The position numbers and the translations under genes are program-made. The notes under the pieces were generated by a model. It had not been told where the DNA came from, searched no databases, and worked only from the letters and a program-made list of their open reading frames with translations. Shown piece by piece: positions 7,169-15,550 of a DNA stretch of 35,695 nucleotides; positions within the stretch are counted from its first letter, which is position 1, and each line of letters begins with the position of its first letter. This DNA comes from Gammaproteobacteria bacterium (lineage in GTDB: Bacteria > Pseudomonadota > Gammaproteobacteria > JAHELT01): the NCBI GenBank assembly GCA_029861595.1, contig JAOTYY010000010.1, positions 1 through 35,695 of the forward strand. The letters are read 5' to 3'.

Positions 7169-8713
7169 ATGAACGATGAGGTAGACAATCCCAATCAAGA
7201 GAACGTTGAGTTGCCGCAAGTAGACGTGCTGGTTATCGGCGGCGGTATCAACGGTAGTGGAATTGCGAGAGACGCCGCCGGTCGTGGCTTCACTGTCACG
7301 CTTTGTGAAAAAGACGATCTTGGGCAGCATACTTCATCTGCCAGCACCAAATTGATTCACGGTGGTTTGCGTTATCTGGAGTACTACGATTTTCTCCTGG
7401 TTCGTCATGCTCTTCAGGAACGCGAGGTGTTGCTACGCGCTGCGCCGCATATAATCTGGCCACTGCGGTTTTTACTGCCTCACCACAAAAAAATGCGACC
7501 GCGCTGGTTTATCAGGCTTGGATTGTTTCTTTACGATCATCTGGGCGGGCGCAAACTGCTGCCCGGGTGCAAGAGCGTCGATTTGCGTAAACACGTGGCG
7601 GGCGAGGCGCTGAAACCGGAGTTCACACGTGGCTTCGAGTATTCGGATTGCTGGGTGCAGGACGCGAGACTGGTGGTGTTGAACGCGCGCGACGCTCGCG
7701 ATCGCGGTGCAACTGTTCTGACCCGTACAAATTGCAGCGATCTGGAGCGCCGCGGCTCGCACTGGCTGGTCACATTGCAGGATCGCCGCACTGACAAGGT
7801 TTCGCAGCTGCGCGCGCGTGTCGTCGTAAATGCAGCGGGTCCCTGGGTGGAGAGTGTGCTGAATTTTGAACAAAGTGCAGCCCACGAGCATGGCGTACGT
7901 CTGGTTAAAGGCAGTCATATCGTGGTGAGGAAATTTTTTGATCACCCGTTCCCGTACATATTCCAGCATGGTGATGGCCGAGTGGTATTTGCGATCCCGT
8001 ACGAGAAGGATTACGCATTACTTGGTACGACAGATGTCGAAATTCATGGCGATCCGCAGAATGTGTCGATTGATGCAGAAGAAATCGAATACATTTGCAA
8101 CGCGGTGAGCGAATATTTTCGCCAATCGGTCACGCCGAAGGACGTGGTCTGGAGCTATTCGGGTGTGCGTCCGCTATTTGATGACGCTTCTCAGAATGCC
8201 AGTAAAGTCACGCGCGATTACGTATTGCAGCTGGACGAAACTGCGGCGCCCATCATTTCAGTGTTCGGTGGAAAAATCACGACCTATCGAAAATTGGCCG
8301 AGCAGGTGGTGGATATGCTCAATCGGTTGCTGAATTGTTCTTCACCCGCCTGGACAGCGGAAGCGAGTCTGCCGGGCGGCGAGATTGCCAACGCCGATTT
8401 TGCAGGTTTTCTGTCGACTTGCCGGCAACGATTCGCCTGGCTGGATGATGACGTTCTAGTGGATTACGCACGTAATTATGGCAGCGAAATAGACCGGCTT
8501 TTGCGTGGTAAGTCGTCGATGCGCGAACTCGGTAAAAACTTTGGCGGCGGCTTGTACGAGTGCGAACTGGAGTATCTGGTCGATCAGGAGTGGGCGGAGA
8601 GTGCCGAAGATATTCTCTGGCGCAGAACGAAGAAAGGGTTGCATGGACTGGCCGAGACAGCGTCGAAGGTCGAAGAATGGTTGCAAAAACGCGGAATTCA
8701 TTCGGCGGCCTAA
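7169..8713 (+). CDS. glpD: Aerobic glycerol-3-phosphate dehydrogenase
   Basis: A 514-residue FAD enzyme that oxidises sn-glycerol 3-phosphate to dihydroxyacetone phosphate at the inner membrane and passes electrons to quinone. The N-terminal dinucleotide-binding motif GGGINGSG is at 24-31, followed by LCEKDDLGQHTSSASTKLIH and GGLRYLEYYDF typical of GlpD. Further GlpD segments include VVNAAGPWV, YALLGTTDVE and SGVRPL, then the C-terminal helical domain. The length is close to the E. coli enzyme (about 500). The open frame extends upstream to 6926 through the DUF2160 gene, but ATG 7169 is the right start because homology begins just after it. The ribosome site is weak, so coupling with the upstream gene is possible. 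Confidence 0.95.
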   Translation: MNDEVDNPNQENVELPQVDVLVIGGGINGSGIARDAAGRGFTVTLCEKDDLGQHTSSASTKLIHGGLRYLEYYDFLLVRHALQEREVLLRAAPHIIWPLRFLLPHHKKMRPRWFIRLGLFLYDHLGGRKLLPGCKSVDLRKHVAGEALKPEFTRGFEYSDCWVQDARLVVLNARDARDRGATVLTRTNCSDLERRGSHWLVTLQDRRTDKVSQLRARVVVNAAGPWVESVLNFEQSAAHEHGVRLVKGSHIVVRKFFDHPFPYIFQHGDGRVVFAIPYEKDYALLGTTDVEIHGDPQNVSIDAEEIEYICNAVSEYFRQSVTPKDVVWSYSGVRPLFDDASQNASKVTRDYVLQLDETAAPIISVFGGKITTYRKLAEQVVDMLNRLLNCSSPAWTAEASLPGGEIANADFAGFLSTCRQRFAWLDDDVLVDYARNYGSEIDRLLRGKSSMRELGKNFGGGLYECELEYLVDQEWAESAEDILWRRTKKGLHGLAETASKVEEWLQKRGIHSAA

Positions 8714-8755
8714 CCCGCATGTTAGGGGCTAGCGGCTACCAAGCAGGAGTGATTT

Positions 8756-10237
8756 ATGGCGCGATTGATTCTCAGCATTGACCAAGGGACAACCAGTTCG
8801 CGAGCGATGCTTTTCGACGAGCAGGGCGAGGCATGCTTTACCGCGCAGCGCGAGTTCACCCAGCACTTCCCCGCGGACGGCTGGGTGGAGCACGATGCGG
8901 AAGAAATCTGGACGACCACGCTCACGGTAACCCGTGAGGCACTTGCCAGCGCTGCATCGAGCGGCGACACCGTTGCCGCGATCGGCATCACCAATCAGCG
9001 TGAAACCACGGTTGCCTGGGACCGCGACACCGGCAAACCCGTGCACCGTGCCATTGTATGGCAGGACCGGCGAACCGCCGAACGATGTGCCGCATTGCGC
9101 GATGCCGGGCACGAGCCCGCCGTCAGCGCTAAGACGGGGTTGTTGCTGGATCCGTACTTTTCGGCAACCAAGCTGTCGTGGATTCTGCAAAACGTCGAGG
9201 AAGCGGCGAAGCTGGCTGAACGCGATGCGCTGGCGTTCGGCACCATCGACAGTTTTCTGATCTGGCGGCTCACCGGCGGTAGCGAGCATGTCACCGACGC
9301 GACCAATGCATCGCGAACCATGTTGTTCAATATCCACGAGCAGAGCTGGGATGACGAACTACTCGAGCTGTTCGGCATACCGCGTTCATGTCTGCCGGAT
9401 GTAAAAGACAGCGCCGCCGATTTCGGTATGACGGACACGCAAGTGGTGGGTGGTGCGATACCGATTGCCGGCGTCGCAGGCGATCAGCAGGCAGCTCTGG
9501 TCGGTCAGGCCTGCTTGCGCCCCGGTATGATCAAGAGCACCTACGGTACTGGCTGTTTCGTGGTGCTGAACACCGGCACCAAGCCGGTCGTGTCGCGGAA
9601 CAAATTGTTGACTACCGTTGCCTACCGGCTGCAGGGACAACCCAGCTACGCAATCGAAGGATCGATATTCGTCGCGGGTGCCGGCGTGCAGTGGCTGCGT
9701 GACAAGCTCGGGTTTATCGAATCGGCGGAGCAGAGCGAGGCGCTGGCCAGTGGATTGGGTTCGAATGCCGGCGTGTACATGATACCGGCGTTTACGGGCC
9801 TCGGAGCCCCGTACTGGGATCCGCACGCCCGCGGGGCGATTTTCGGCTTGACCCGGGATACCGGGATTGCGGAAATCGTGCGCGCGACACTGGAGTCGGT
9901 TGCCTATCAAACCAGCGATCTGCTGACGGCAATGCAGAATGACGGCGCACAACTCACCGGCCTGCGGGTAGACGGTGGAATGACGCGCAACGACTGGTTG
10001 TGCCAGTTTCTCGCAAACGTGCTCGATGTGAGCGTGGAACGACCGGCGCAAACCGAAACCACTGCGCTTGGCGCTGCCTATCTGGCAGGACTGCACTGCG
10101 GGATGTTCGACTCGGTAGAGGCTTTGGAGGCCAAGTGGCGCTGCGAGAACGCTTTCCAGCCTGCCATGGAGTCGAACCTGCGTGACCAGCTGCTGCGCGG
10201 CTGGTCACAAGCCGTGACGCGTGTGACGGACGGTTGA
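8756..10237 (+). CDS. glpK: Glycerol kinase
   Basis: A 493-residue FGGY-family kinase that converts glycerol and ATP to glycerol 3-phosphate, trapping glycerol in the cytoplasm. Typical segments are the N-terminal phosphate-binding DQGTTSSR (9-16), [12 protein letters not shown] and AIVWQDRRT, the [14 protein letters not shown] and [12 protein letters not shown] regions, YGTGCF, and [13 protein letters not shown]. The start has AGGAG six bases upstream. It follows glpD by 42 bases and ends the glycerol locus, with its stop overlapping a possible TTG upstream of ispF. In a system with active import, the kinase supplies substrate to GlpD and produces the presumed effector of GlpR. Confidence 0.96.
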   Translation: MARLILSIDQGTTSSRAMLFDEQGEACFTAQREFTQHFPADGWVEHDAEEIWTTTLTVTREALASAASSGDTVAAIGITNQRETTVAWDRDTGKPVHRAIVWQDRRTAERCAALRDAGHEPAVSAKTGLLLDPYFSATKLSWILQNVEEAAKLAERDALAFGTIDSFLIWRLTGGSEHVTDATNASRTMLFNIHEQSWDDELLELFGIPRSCLPDVKDSAADFGMTDTQVVGGAIPIAGVAGDQQAALVGQACLRPGMIKSTYGTGCFVVLNTGTKPVVSRNKLLTTVAYRLQGQPSYAIEGSIFVAGAGVQWLRDKLGFIESAEQSEALASGLGSNAGVYMIPAFTGLGAPYWDPHARGAIFGLTRDTGIAEIVRATLESVAYQTSDLLTAMQNDGAQLTGLRVDGGMTRNDWLCQFLANVLDVSVERPAQTETTALGAAYLAGLHCGMFDSVEALEAKWRCENAFQPAMESNLRDQLLRGWSQAVTRVTDG

Positions 10238-10245
10238 GCGCGGCG

Positions 10246-10722
10246 ATGCGTGTCGGCCACGGCTTCGATGTGCATGCGTTCGGCGCTGGCGATCACCTAA
10301 TGCTGTGTGGCGTGCGCGTCGACCACACCCGCGGGGTGCGTGCCCATTCCGATGGCGATGTTGCTCTACATGCACTGTGTGATGCGCTGCTGGGCGCCGC
10401 AGGATTGGGTGATATTGGCGAACACTTTCCTGATGACGATACACAATACGCCGGGGTTTCGAGCCGCGTGTTGCTGCGTGAAGTCGTTGCGCTGCTGCAA
10501 CAGCACGGCTACCGGACGGGCAATGTGGACATCACCCTCGTCGCGCAGACACCGCGGCTGGCAGAACATCGTGTTGCGATGTGTGAAAATGTCGCGAGTG
10601 ATCTGCATCTGGACACACACTGTGTCAACGTCAAGGCTACTACCACGGAACATCTGGGTTTTGCGGGACGCGAGGAGGGAATTGCCGCCTTTGCCGTAGC
10701 GTTGCTGCACAACGACAGTTGA
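10246..10722 (+). CDS. ispF: 2-C-methyl-D-erythritol 2,4-cyclodiphosphate synthase
   Basis: A 158-residue enzyme of the MEP isoprenoid pathway, forming the cyclodiphosphate from CDP-methylerythritol 2-phosphate with release of CMP. The metal ligands Asp8, His10 and His42 are present in GHGFDVH and [12 protein letters not shown], and the C-terminal [21 protein letters not shown] segment is standard. Length equals the family norm (about 159). ATG 10246 aligns with the usual MRIGHGF start; an in-frame TTG at 10234 overlapping the glpK stop is less likely. The usual partner ispD is absent, so ispF sits apart from its pathway here and may be expressed from the glpK transcript. Confidence 0.96.
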   Translation: MRVGHGFDVHAFGAGDHLMLCGVRVDHTRGVRAHSDGDVALHALCDALLGAAGLGDIGEHFPDDDTQYAGVSSRVLLREVVALLQQHGYRTGNVDITLVAQTPRLAEHRVAMCENVASDLHLDTHCVNVKATTTEHLGFAGREEGIAAFAVALLHNDS

Positions 10723-10791
10723 CGGTCTCCGGGTGAAAAGTGCGATCCAGTGTTCGATCGGGGGGCAACTGCATCGACAGTGGAGATTGAC

Positions 10792-11826
10792 ATGACGCTG
10801 GGTCCGCTGATGGTCGACCTCGCCGGCACCGAGCTGCGCGCGGAGGATAACGAGTTGCTGTGCGACCCGCTGGTTGGCGGTGTCGTACTGTTTACCCGCA
10901 ACTACATCGATCACTGGCAATTGCAGCACCTGTGTGCATCCATTCATGCGCTGCGCGAGCCGCGCCTGCTGGTCGCGGTGGATCAGGAAGGGGGGCGCGT
11001 ACAACGCTTTCGCGATGACTTCACCCGCTTGCCGCCGATGGCCGCACTGGGGGCGCTGCACGACAGTGATGCCGATCGGGCCCGCAACTTGACCGAGCGG
11101 CTGGGCTGGTTGATGGCGAGCGAGTTACTCGCCTGTGGCGTGGACGTGAGTTTCGCGCCGGTGCTCGATCTGCGACGCGGTAAGGCTATCGGCGATCGCG
11201 CGTTTCACCGCGATCCAGTTACAGTCGGCGCTCTCGGTTCGTCGCTGATGCGCGGCATGCGCAAGGCCGGCATGGTCGCTACCGGAAAACACTTTCCAGG
11301 GCACGGCAGCGTAAATGTAGATTCTCACGTCGCCTCGCCGGTAGACGAACGCGACTACGCCTACCTGGCGAATCACGACCTGCTGCCCTTTACGCACGCG
11401 ATACGTAACGGCCTGGGTGCGGTGATGGCAGCACATGTCGTGTTTCCTCATGTCGACGCACTGCCAGCATGTTTCTCCAGGGTGTGGCTACAGGACCGCT
11501 TGCGGGACACACTCAGATTCGACGGTGCAGTGTTGACCGATGACTTGAGCATGGCCGGCGCCAGTGTAGTTGGTGATACCCTCTCGCGTGTTCAACATGC
11601 CCTGGATGCGGGATGCGATGTCGTGTTGGTCTGCAACGATCGTCAGGCCTGCATCGATGTGATCGAAGGTTTGCAGTACGAAGACAATCCGATATCTCAA
11701 TTGCGCCGTACGCGCCTGCACGGCCTTGTGCAAACCGACTGGGACGGCCTGCACGCACTTGACGAATGGAAAACCGTAAGCGACGCTGTCGCGCGCCTCG
11801 ATTTCGCACCGGAGTTGGGACTTTGA
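10792..11826 (+). CDS. nagZ: Beta-N-acetylhexosaminidase, peptidoglycan recycling
   Basis: A 344-residue cytoplasmic glycoside hydrolase of family 3 that removes N-acetylglucosamine from anhydro-muropeptides. Visible motifs are VDQEGGRVQRF (63-73), FAPVLDLRR, GDRAFHRDP, the catalytic loop KHFPGHG (166-172) with the Asp-Ser-His segment at 177-179, and the nucleophile region LTDDLSMAGA (Asp250/251). ATG 10792 begins with the family-typical short N-terminus. An in-frame ATG at 10750 would add 14 residues without similarity. It is followed by an MscS channel and an MTIP gene; nagZ next to MTIP and mfd resembles the Pseudomonas arrangement. Confidence 0.96.
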   Translation: MTLGPLMVDLAGTELRAEDNELLCDPLVGGVVLFTRNYIDHWQLQHLCASIHALREPRLLVAVDQEGGRVQRFRDDFTRLPPMAALGALHDSDADRARNLTERLGWLMASELLACGVDVSFAPVLDLRRGKAIGDRAFHRDPVTVGALGSSLMRGMRKAGMVATGKHFPGHGSVNVDSHVASPVDERDYAYLANHDLLPFTHAIRNGLGAVMAAHVVFPHVDALPACFSRVWLQDRLRDTLRFDGAVLTDDLSMAGASVVGDTLSRVQHALDAGCDVVLVCNDRQACIDVIEGLQYEDNPISQLRRTRLHGLVQTDWDGLHALDEWKTVSDAVARLDFAPELGL

Positions 11827-11860
11827 AGGATCGTCGGGTTTCTGTGAACAGGGATTCGAC

Positions 11861-12970
11861 ATGGATGTAAAAGATTTATTTACCGGTCCGGTGAACTTGG
11901 CAGGCATCGAATATGCCTGGGTGGTCGAGGTATTCATCGTCGTTCTGCTGGTCGTAACGGCGAATTTTCTGCTCCGGATCTTTCTCAACCGCGTGCATGC
12001 GCGGCTGCAGCAAACCGACAATCCCTGGGATGATGCTGTACTCGACGCGGCACGCCGGCCGTTGTCGCTGGCGGTCTGGGTGGTTGGCCTGACGTTCGCT
12101 GCCGACATCATATTGCAGGAGACGGGCGCGGCAATATTTTCGGCTGGCGACACGATGCGTGACGTCGGGGTGATCGTCGCACTGACGTGGTTCTTGACGG
12201 GCATCGTGGCACGCATGCAGGCCAGGATAATCGAGCGTGCCGAAACCGGGGACGAGCGTGCGGATCGGAGCACCGTGGAGGCGTTTGGAAAGCTGATTCG
12301 CCTGTCCATCGTCATCACTGCAGCACTGGTTGTTCTGCAGACACTGGGTTACAGCATTTCCGGGGTACTGGCGTTCGGTGGTATCGGTGGTATCGCGATC
12401 GGCTTCGCGGCGAAGGATCTGCTGGCAAACTTCTTCGGTGGACTGATGATCTACCTTGACCGTCCGTTTGCCGTCGGTGACTGGATTCGTTCACCGGACC
12501 GCGAACTGGAGGGCACGGTCGAGTATATCGGCTGGCGTCTCACGAGAATCCGTACCTTCGACAAGCGGCCGCTCTACGTGCCGAATTCGATCTTCACCAA
12601 TATCGCCGTGGAGAATCCGTCGCGGATGTCGCACCGGCGGATCTATGAGACCATCGGCGTTCGTTACGATGATCTTGGCAAAATGAACGCCCTGGTCGCA
12701 GACGTAAAAACGCTGTTGCGCGAGCACGACGAAATCGATCAATCGCAGACCCTGATGGTGAATTTCGACAGTTTTGGTGATTCTTCCTGCAACTTCTTCA
12801 TTTATGCGTTTACCAAAACCACCGTCTGGACGCGTTACCACGAGGTCAAGCACGAGGTGCTCCTGGCGATTGCGGACACGATCGAGAAAGCCGGGGCGGA
12901 GATTGCATTTCCGACGACTACTGTGCACATCCCGCAAGGCTTGCAGGTGCAGACCGATCAGGAATCGTAG
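11861..12970 (+). CDS. Mechanosensitive channel, MscS family
   Basis: A 369-residue inner-membrane channel expected to open on hypo-osmotic shock. Five hydrophobic spans are visible at about 21-42, 66-87, 101-121, 146-166 and 168-198. The last carries the MscS pore-lining pattern of glycine and alanine (FGGIGGIAIGFAAKDLLANF), followed by the first beta-domain segment MIYLDRPFAVGDWI and the EYIGWRLTRIRT and YVPNSIFTN motifs. With more than three helices it is nearer to the YbdG/MscM-like group than to minimal MscS. The start is ATG, 34 bases after nagZ. Nothing nearby points to a special trigger. Confidence 0.92.
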   Translation: MDVKDLFTGPVNLAGIEYAWVVEVFIVVLLVVTANFLLRIFLNRVHARLQQTDNPWDDAVLDAARRPLSLAVWVVGLTFAADIILQETGAAIFSAGDTMRDVGVIVALTWFLTGIVARMQARIIERAETGDERADRSTVEAFGKLIRLSIVITAALVVLQTLGYSISGVLAFGGIGGIAIGFAAKDLLANFFGGLMIYLDRPFAVGDWIRSPDRELEGTVEYIGWRLTRIRTFDKRPLYVPNSIFTNIAVENPSRMSHRRIYETIGVRYDDLGKMNALVADVKTLLREHDEIDQSQTLMVNFDSFGDSSCNFFIYAFTKTTVWTRYHEVKHEVLLAIADTIEKAGAEIAFPTTTVHIPQGLQVQTDQES

Positions 12971-13161
12971 CGCTTGGCGACGTGTCGTGCGCCGTGGTTG
13001 TCGAGCTGCCAGACGCCAGGCTGGGTCCTCCGCGAAGAGCGACCCATAGCGCCCGTGGAAGGACATATGGAAAGCGTTGAGCAGCCGCCGGCCGGCCGGC
13101 GGGTCGAAAGACGGGGATGCGTGGAGTCACACTTCGTGCCACAGGCGGGTCAGCGGACCTC
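12971..13161 (+). other. Spacer with a GC-only palindrome
   Basis: About 190 bases between the MscS gene and the phosphorylase gene. It holds a perfect 18-bp palindrome of only G and C at 13085-13102. Short open frames here lack ribosome sites and recognisable sequence. No promoter is obvious. Confidence 0.4.
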
Positions 13162-13920
13162 ATGACGCAACCGCTGGCCGTCGTCGGGGGTACGGGATTC
13201 ACGGATATCGCCGGATTCTGCGAAGAAGGCCGCGAAACGGTCGTTACTCCCTTTGGGGCTCCGTCAGCGCCACTGGTCTACGGCAGTCTGAGCGGCCGGC
13301 CGGTCGTGACGCTGCAGCGCCACGGCGAGCAACGCAATATTCCGCCGCACAAGGTGAATTACCGTGCGAACGTGTGGGCGTTGCTGAAAAGCGGAGCGCG
13401 CGATGCGATCGGAGTCGCGGCGGTGGGGGGCATAGCACGTGAAGCACCGCCTGCGCGTGTGGTGATCCCCGAGCAGATCCTCGACTATACCTGCGCGCGC
13501 GAGCACACTTTTTTCGGTGCGGGCCCGGATGCCGTGCAGCATATCGATTTCACTAACCCGTACACGGCGTGGTTGCGCGAGCACCTGTTGCGGGCCGCCG
13601 CCAGTACCGGCGTGGATGCGCTGGACGGCGGCGTGTATGGTGCCACTCAGGGTCCGCGACTGGAAACTGCCGCGGAAATCGCCAAACTCGAACGTGATGG
13701 CTGCACGGTCGTGGGCATGACGGGCATGCCGGAGGCGGCCCTGATGCGCGAGGCAGGCCTGGGCTACGCCTGTTGTGCCGTGGTGGTGAACTGGGCTGCG
13801 GGGAAGAGCGACGAAGCGATTACGATGGATATCATTCACGCCAATCTGCAGATAGGGATGCAGCGCGTCGACGGTATGCTCACGGCGTTCGCGAGCGAAT
13901 ACCCGACGGATGACGTGTGA
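13162..13920 (+). CDS. S-methyl-5'-thioinosine phosphorylase (MTAP/PNP family)
   Basis: A 252-residue purine nucleoside phosphorylase of the MTAP/PNP family. It carries the N-terminal GGTGF phosphate loop, RHG (53-55), the IPPHKVNYRAN segment (60-70) and GVYGATQGPRLETAAEI. The specificity-determining positions look like the 6-oxopurine type: MTGMPEA (186-192) and VVNWAAG, with Asn210 where adenosine-type MTAPs have Asp. This points to methylthioinosine rather than methylthioadenosine, as characterised for the Pseudomonas aeruginosa enzyme, in salvage of the polyamine by-product after deamination. ATG 13162 starts exactly at the family N-terminus. Its place close to nagZ and csiV-mfd matches my memory of the Pseudomonas order. 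Confidence 0.88.
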   Translation: MTQPLAVVGGTGFTDIAGFCEEGRETVVTPFGAPSAPLVYGSLSGRPVVTLQRHGEQRNIPPHKVNYRANVWALLKSGARDAIGVAAVGGIAREAPPARVVIPEQILDYTCAREHTFFGAGPDAVQHIDFTNPYTAWLREHLLRAAASTGVDALDGGVYGATQGPRLETAAEIAKLERDGCTVVGMTGMPEAALMREAGLGYACCAVVVNWAAGKSDEAITMDIIHANLQIGMQRVDGMLTAFASEYPTDDV

Positions 13921-13993
13921 TGGAAATTAAGGCAGGATCATGGCGGGCCAGCACGAGCTGCGCACGATCGAGGGATACCGGGGAGCATTGCTG

Positions 13994-14581
13994 ATGGAGC
14001 GTTGGTTATTGGGATTGATGCTGCTTGCGCTGTTCCCAGCGCAGGTGTTCGCGCAGGGGGGCCGCCACTACGTGTTGCTCGAGTTCGCCAGTGGCGGCGA
14101 TGAACTCGTGAATCCCGATTCCGGTCGGTCACTGCGCGCCGGCGAACTACTGCAGATTTCCTACGGCTACAAGTTTTTCAGCGAAGACCTGCCCCAGTGG
14201 CGCGTCGATCTGCGCGCGGGATCCAAGCTTACGATGATCGACGTCGATGGTGGCGATGCCGTCTTCTATCGTTTCCCGCTTGAGCTGGCTTTCCATCGCA
14301 AGCTGGGGGATAAGTTCGCTCTCGGTTTTGGCGCTGCCTATCATCTGACTCCCAATTACCGGCTGGAGACCGGCCCGGTGGACGACAGCATCGATTTCGA
14401 CGGCGCGTTCGGTGGATTCCTGCATCTGGAGTACCAGGCCACGGAAAAATTCGGCTTCGGTCTGCGCTATTTGAAGATTGACTACGAGAAAGAAGACAAT
14501 GCGTTTCAGTTGCCTAACGGTGAACTCACCGACAAAGTTGATGGTAGCTCCGTCGGTGGTTACGTGACCTACACGTTCTAG
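13994..14581 (+). CDS. Small outer-membrane beta-barrel protein
   Basis: A 195-residue secreted protein with a clear signal peptide, cleaved probably after VFA at residue 20. The mature part alternates hydrophobic and polar residues in beta-strand style, with aromatic girdle residues, and ends in Y-V-T-Y-T-F, a terminal aromatic typical of BamA substrates. The size suggests an eight-stranded barrel such as the OmpX/OmpW/opacity-protein group, but no specific family is recognised. ATG 13994 is chosen because the signal peptide begins there and GGGGAG lies eight bases upstream; an in-frame ATG at 13940 would bury it. It converges with csiV, leaving 36 bases between. Confidence 0.75.
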   Translation: MERWLLGLMLLALFPAQVFAQGGRHYVLLEFASGGDELVNPDSGRSLRAGELLQISYGYKFFSEDLPQWRVDLRAGSKLTMIDVDGGDAVFYRFPLELAFHRKLGDKFALGFGAAYHLTPNYRLETGPVDDSIDFDGAFGGFLHLEYQATEKFGFGLRYLKIDYEKEDNAFQLPNGELTDKVDGSSVGGYVTYTF

Positions 14582-14617
14582 CCCTGCGGCGGCACTGTCG
14601 TCATATTTCAGCGTCGG

Positions 14618-15550
14618 CTACTGGGTCAGCTCGCTTGCGTCGGCCTCCACCGGCGTCACCAGGATCAGGATTCCCAGCAGCGGGTGATCGATATAGTGCA
14701 GTTCTTTGCTGCGCATACGCCGGTGATAGCGCAACGGGAATGACTGCATCGACAACGCTTCCGGCACCAGTCCGAACGCGCCGCTGCCCACTTCAATCGT
14801 CGCTTGAACCGGGTGGCCCAGCGGCCGCTGTCGAATTGCATGCGCCAGCGTGTCGCTGGGTATGGTGTAGATCAAATCGGTGTACACGTGCAGAAAACGG
14901 CTTCGGACCAGCGTCAAGGTGCCGTCCAACGTGTGGGTAATGAACTTCGTGACTGCGGCGAGATTGCCGTCAGTTGCCACTGCGGCGGCAGGTCGCTGTC
15001 CCGCATCGGCCGGCTGTGGCGCTATAGATTGCTGCTGAGCGACGGGTTGCGGTGACGACGCCGTCCGCGGAATCTGAACGCCACCGTCCGCGTGCGGTTC
15101 GCTGGGACTGGCTGAGAACGGCACGTTCCAGGACGCAGACTTTTGCTCGACCAACGGCTCATCCAGCCGGCCGGCATTCAGCCTGATCGCAAGCGCCGCA
15201 TCGTTTTCGAAACCCGGTTGCCGCCATGCCCGGTGCAACAGCACTTTGAAATTGCTCAGCTTGCCGAGTTTTGCGGCGTGTTCCAGCAGCCGCTGCGGTT
15301 CGCTGGGCGTGACGACTTCCTCGAGGTTGAGCAGTGTTTCGGGCTGGGAAAAGTCCAGCGCGCCGCCGAGATTGGCGGCGATGGTTTGCGAAGTCCACTG
15401 CTCCGAGGATATCAACGGGCGCAGATAGCGAAATACCACCAGCTCAATATCGTATACCGGCAATACCTCCGCCTGTACGTTCTGCGCCCGGGTGCCGGCA
15501 GCACTGCCCGCCAGCAGCAAAGCGGTCAGGATTGCAGTTGCGCCTTTCAT
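14618..15550 (-). CDS. csiV: CsiV-family peptidoglycan-associated protein
   Basis: A 310-residue periplasmic protein with an N-terminal signal peptide (hydrophobic core then TRAQ near residue 22). The segment YDIELVVFRYLRP followed by a SSEQW motif is characteristic of the CsiV family (DUF2803), known in Vibrio cholerae as a peptidoglycan-binding activator of LpoA that supports PBP1A. A proline- and glutamine-rich stretch in the middle is low complexity, and the C-terminus has FPLRYHRRMRSKELHYIDHPLLG followed by a beta-rich end. Its start overlaps the mfd stop by four bases, so it is translated with mfd. The same mfd-csiV pairing occurs, from memory, in Pseudomonas. Confidence 0.8.
   Translation of the reverse strand: MKGATAILTALLLAGSAAGTRAQNVQAEVLPVYDIELVVFRYLRPLISSEQWTSQTIAANLGGALDFSQPETLLNLEEVVTPSEPQRLLEHAAKLGKLSNFKVLLHRAWRQPGFENDAALAIRLNAGRLDEPLVEQKSASWNVPFSASPSEPHADGGVQIPRTASSPQPVAQQQSIAPQPADAGQRPAAAVATDGNLAAVTKFITHTLDGTLTLVRSRFLHVYTDLIYTIPSDTLAHAIRQRPLGHPVQATIEVGSGAFGLVPEALSMQSFPLRYHRRMRSKELHYIDHPLLGILILVTPVEADASELTQ

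Noticed and set aside
10234-10245. TTG start for ispF overlapping the glpK stop
   Set aside because: The family begins with MRxGHGFD at ATG 10246; the four added residues have no counterpart.
12974-13165. 63-residue frame between the MscS and phosphorylase genes
   Set aside because: Low-quality sequence across a GC palindrome, no ribosome site, overlaps the next start.
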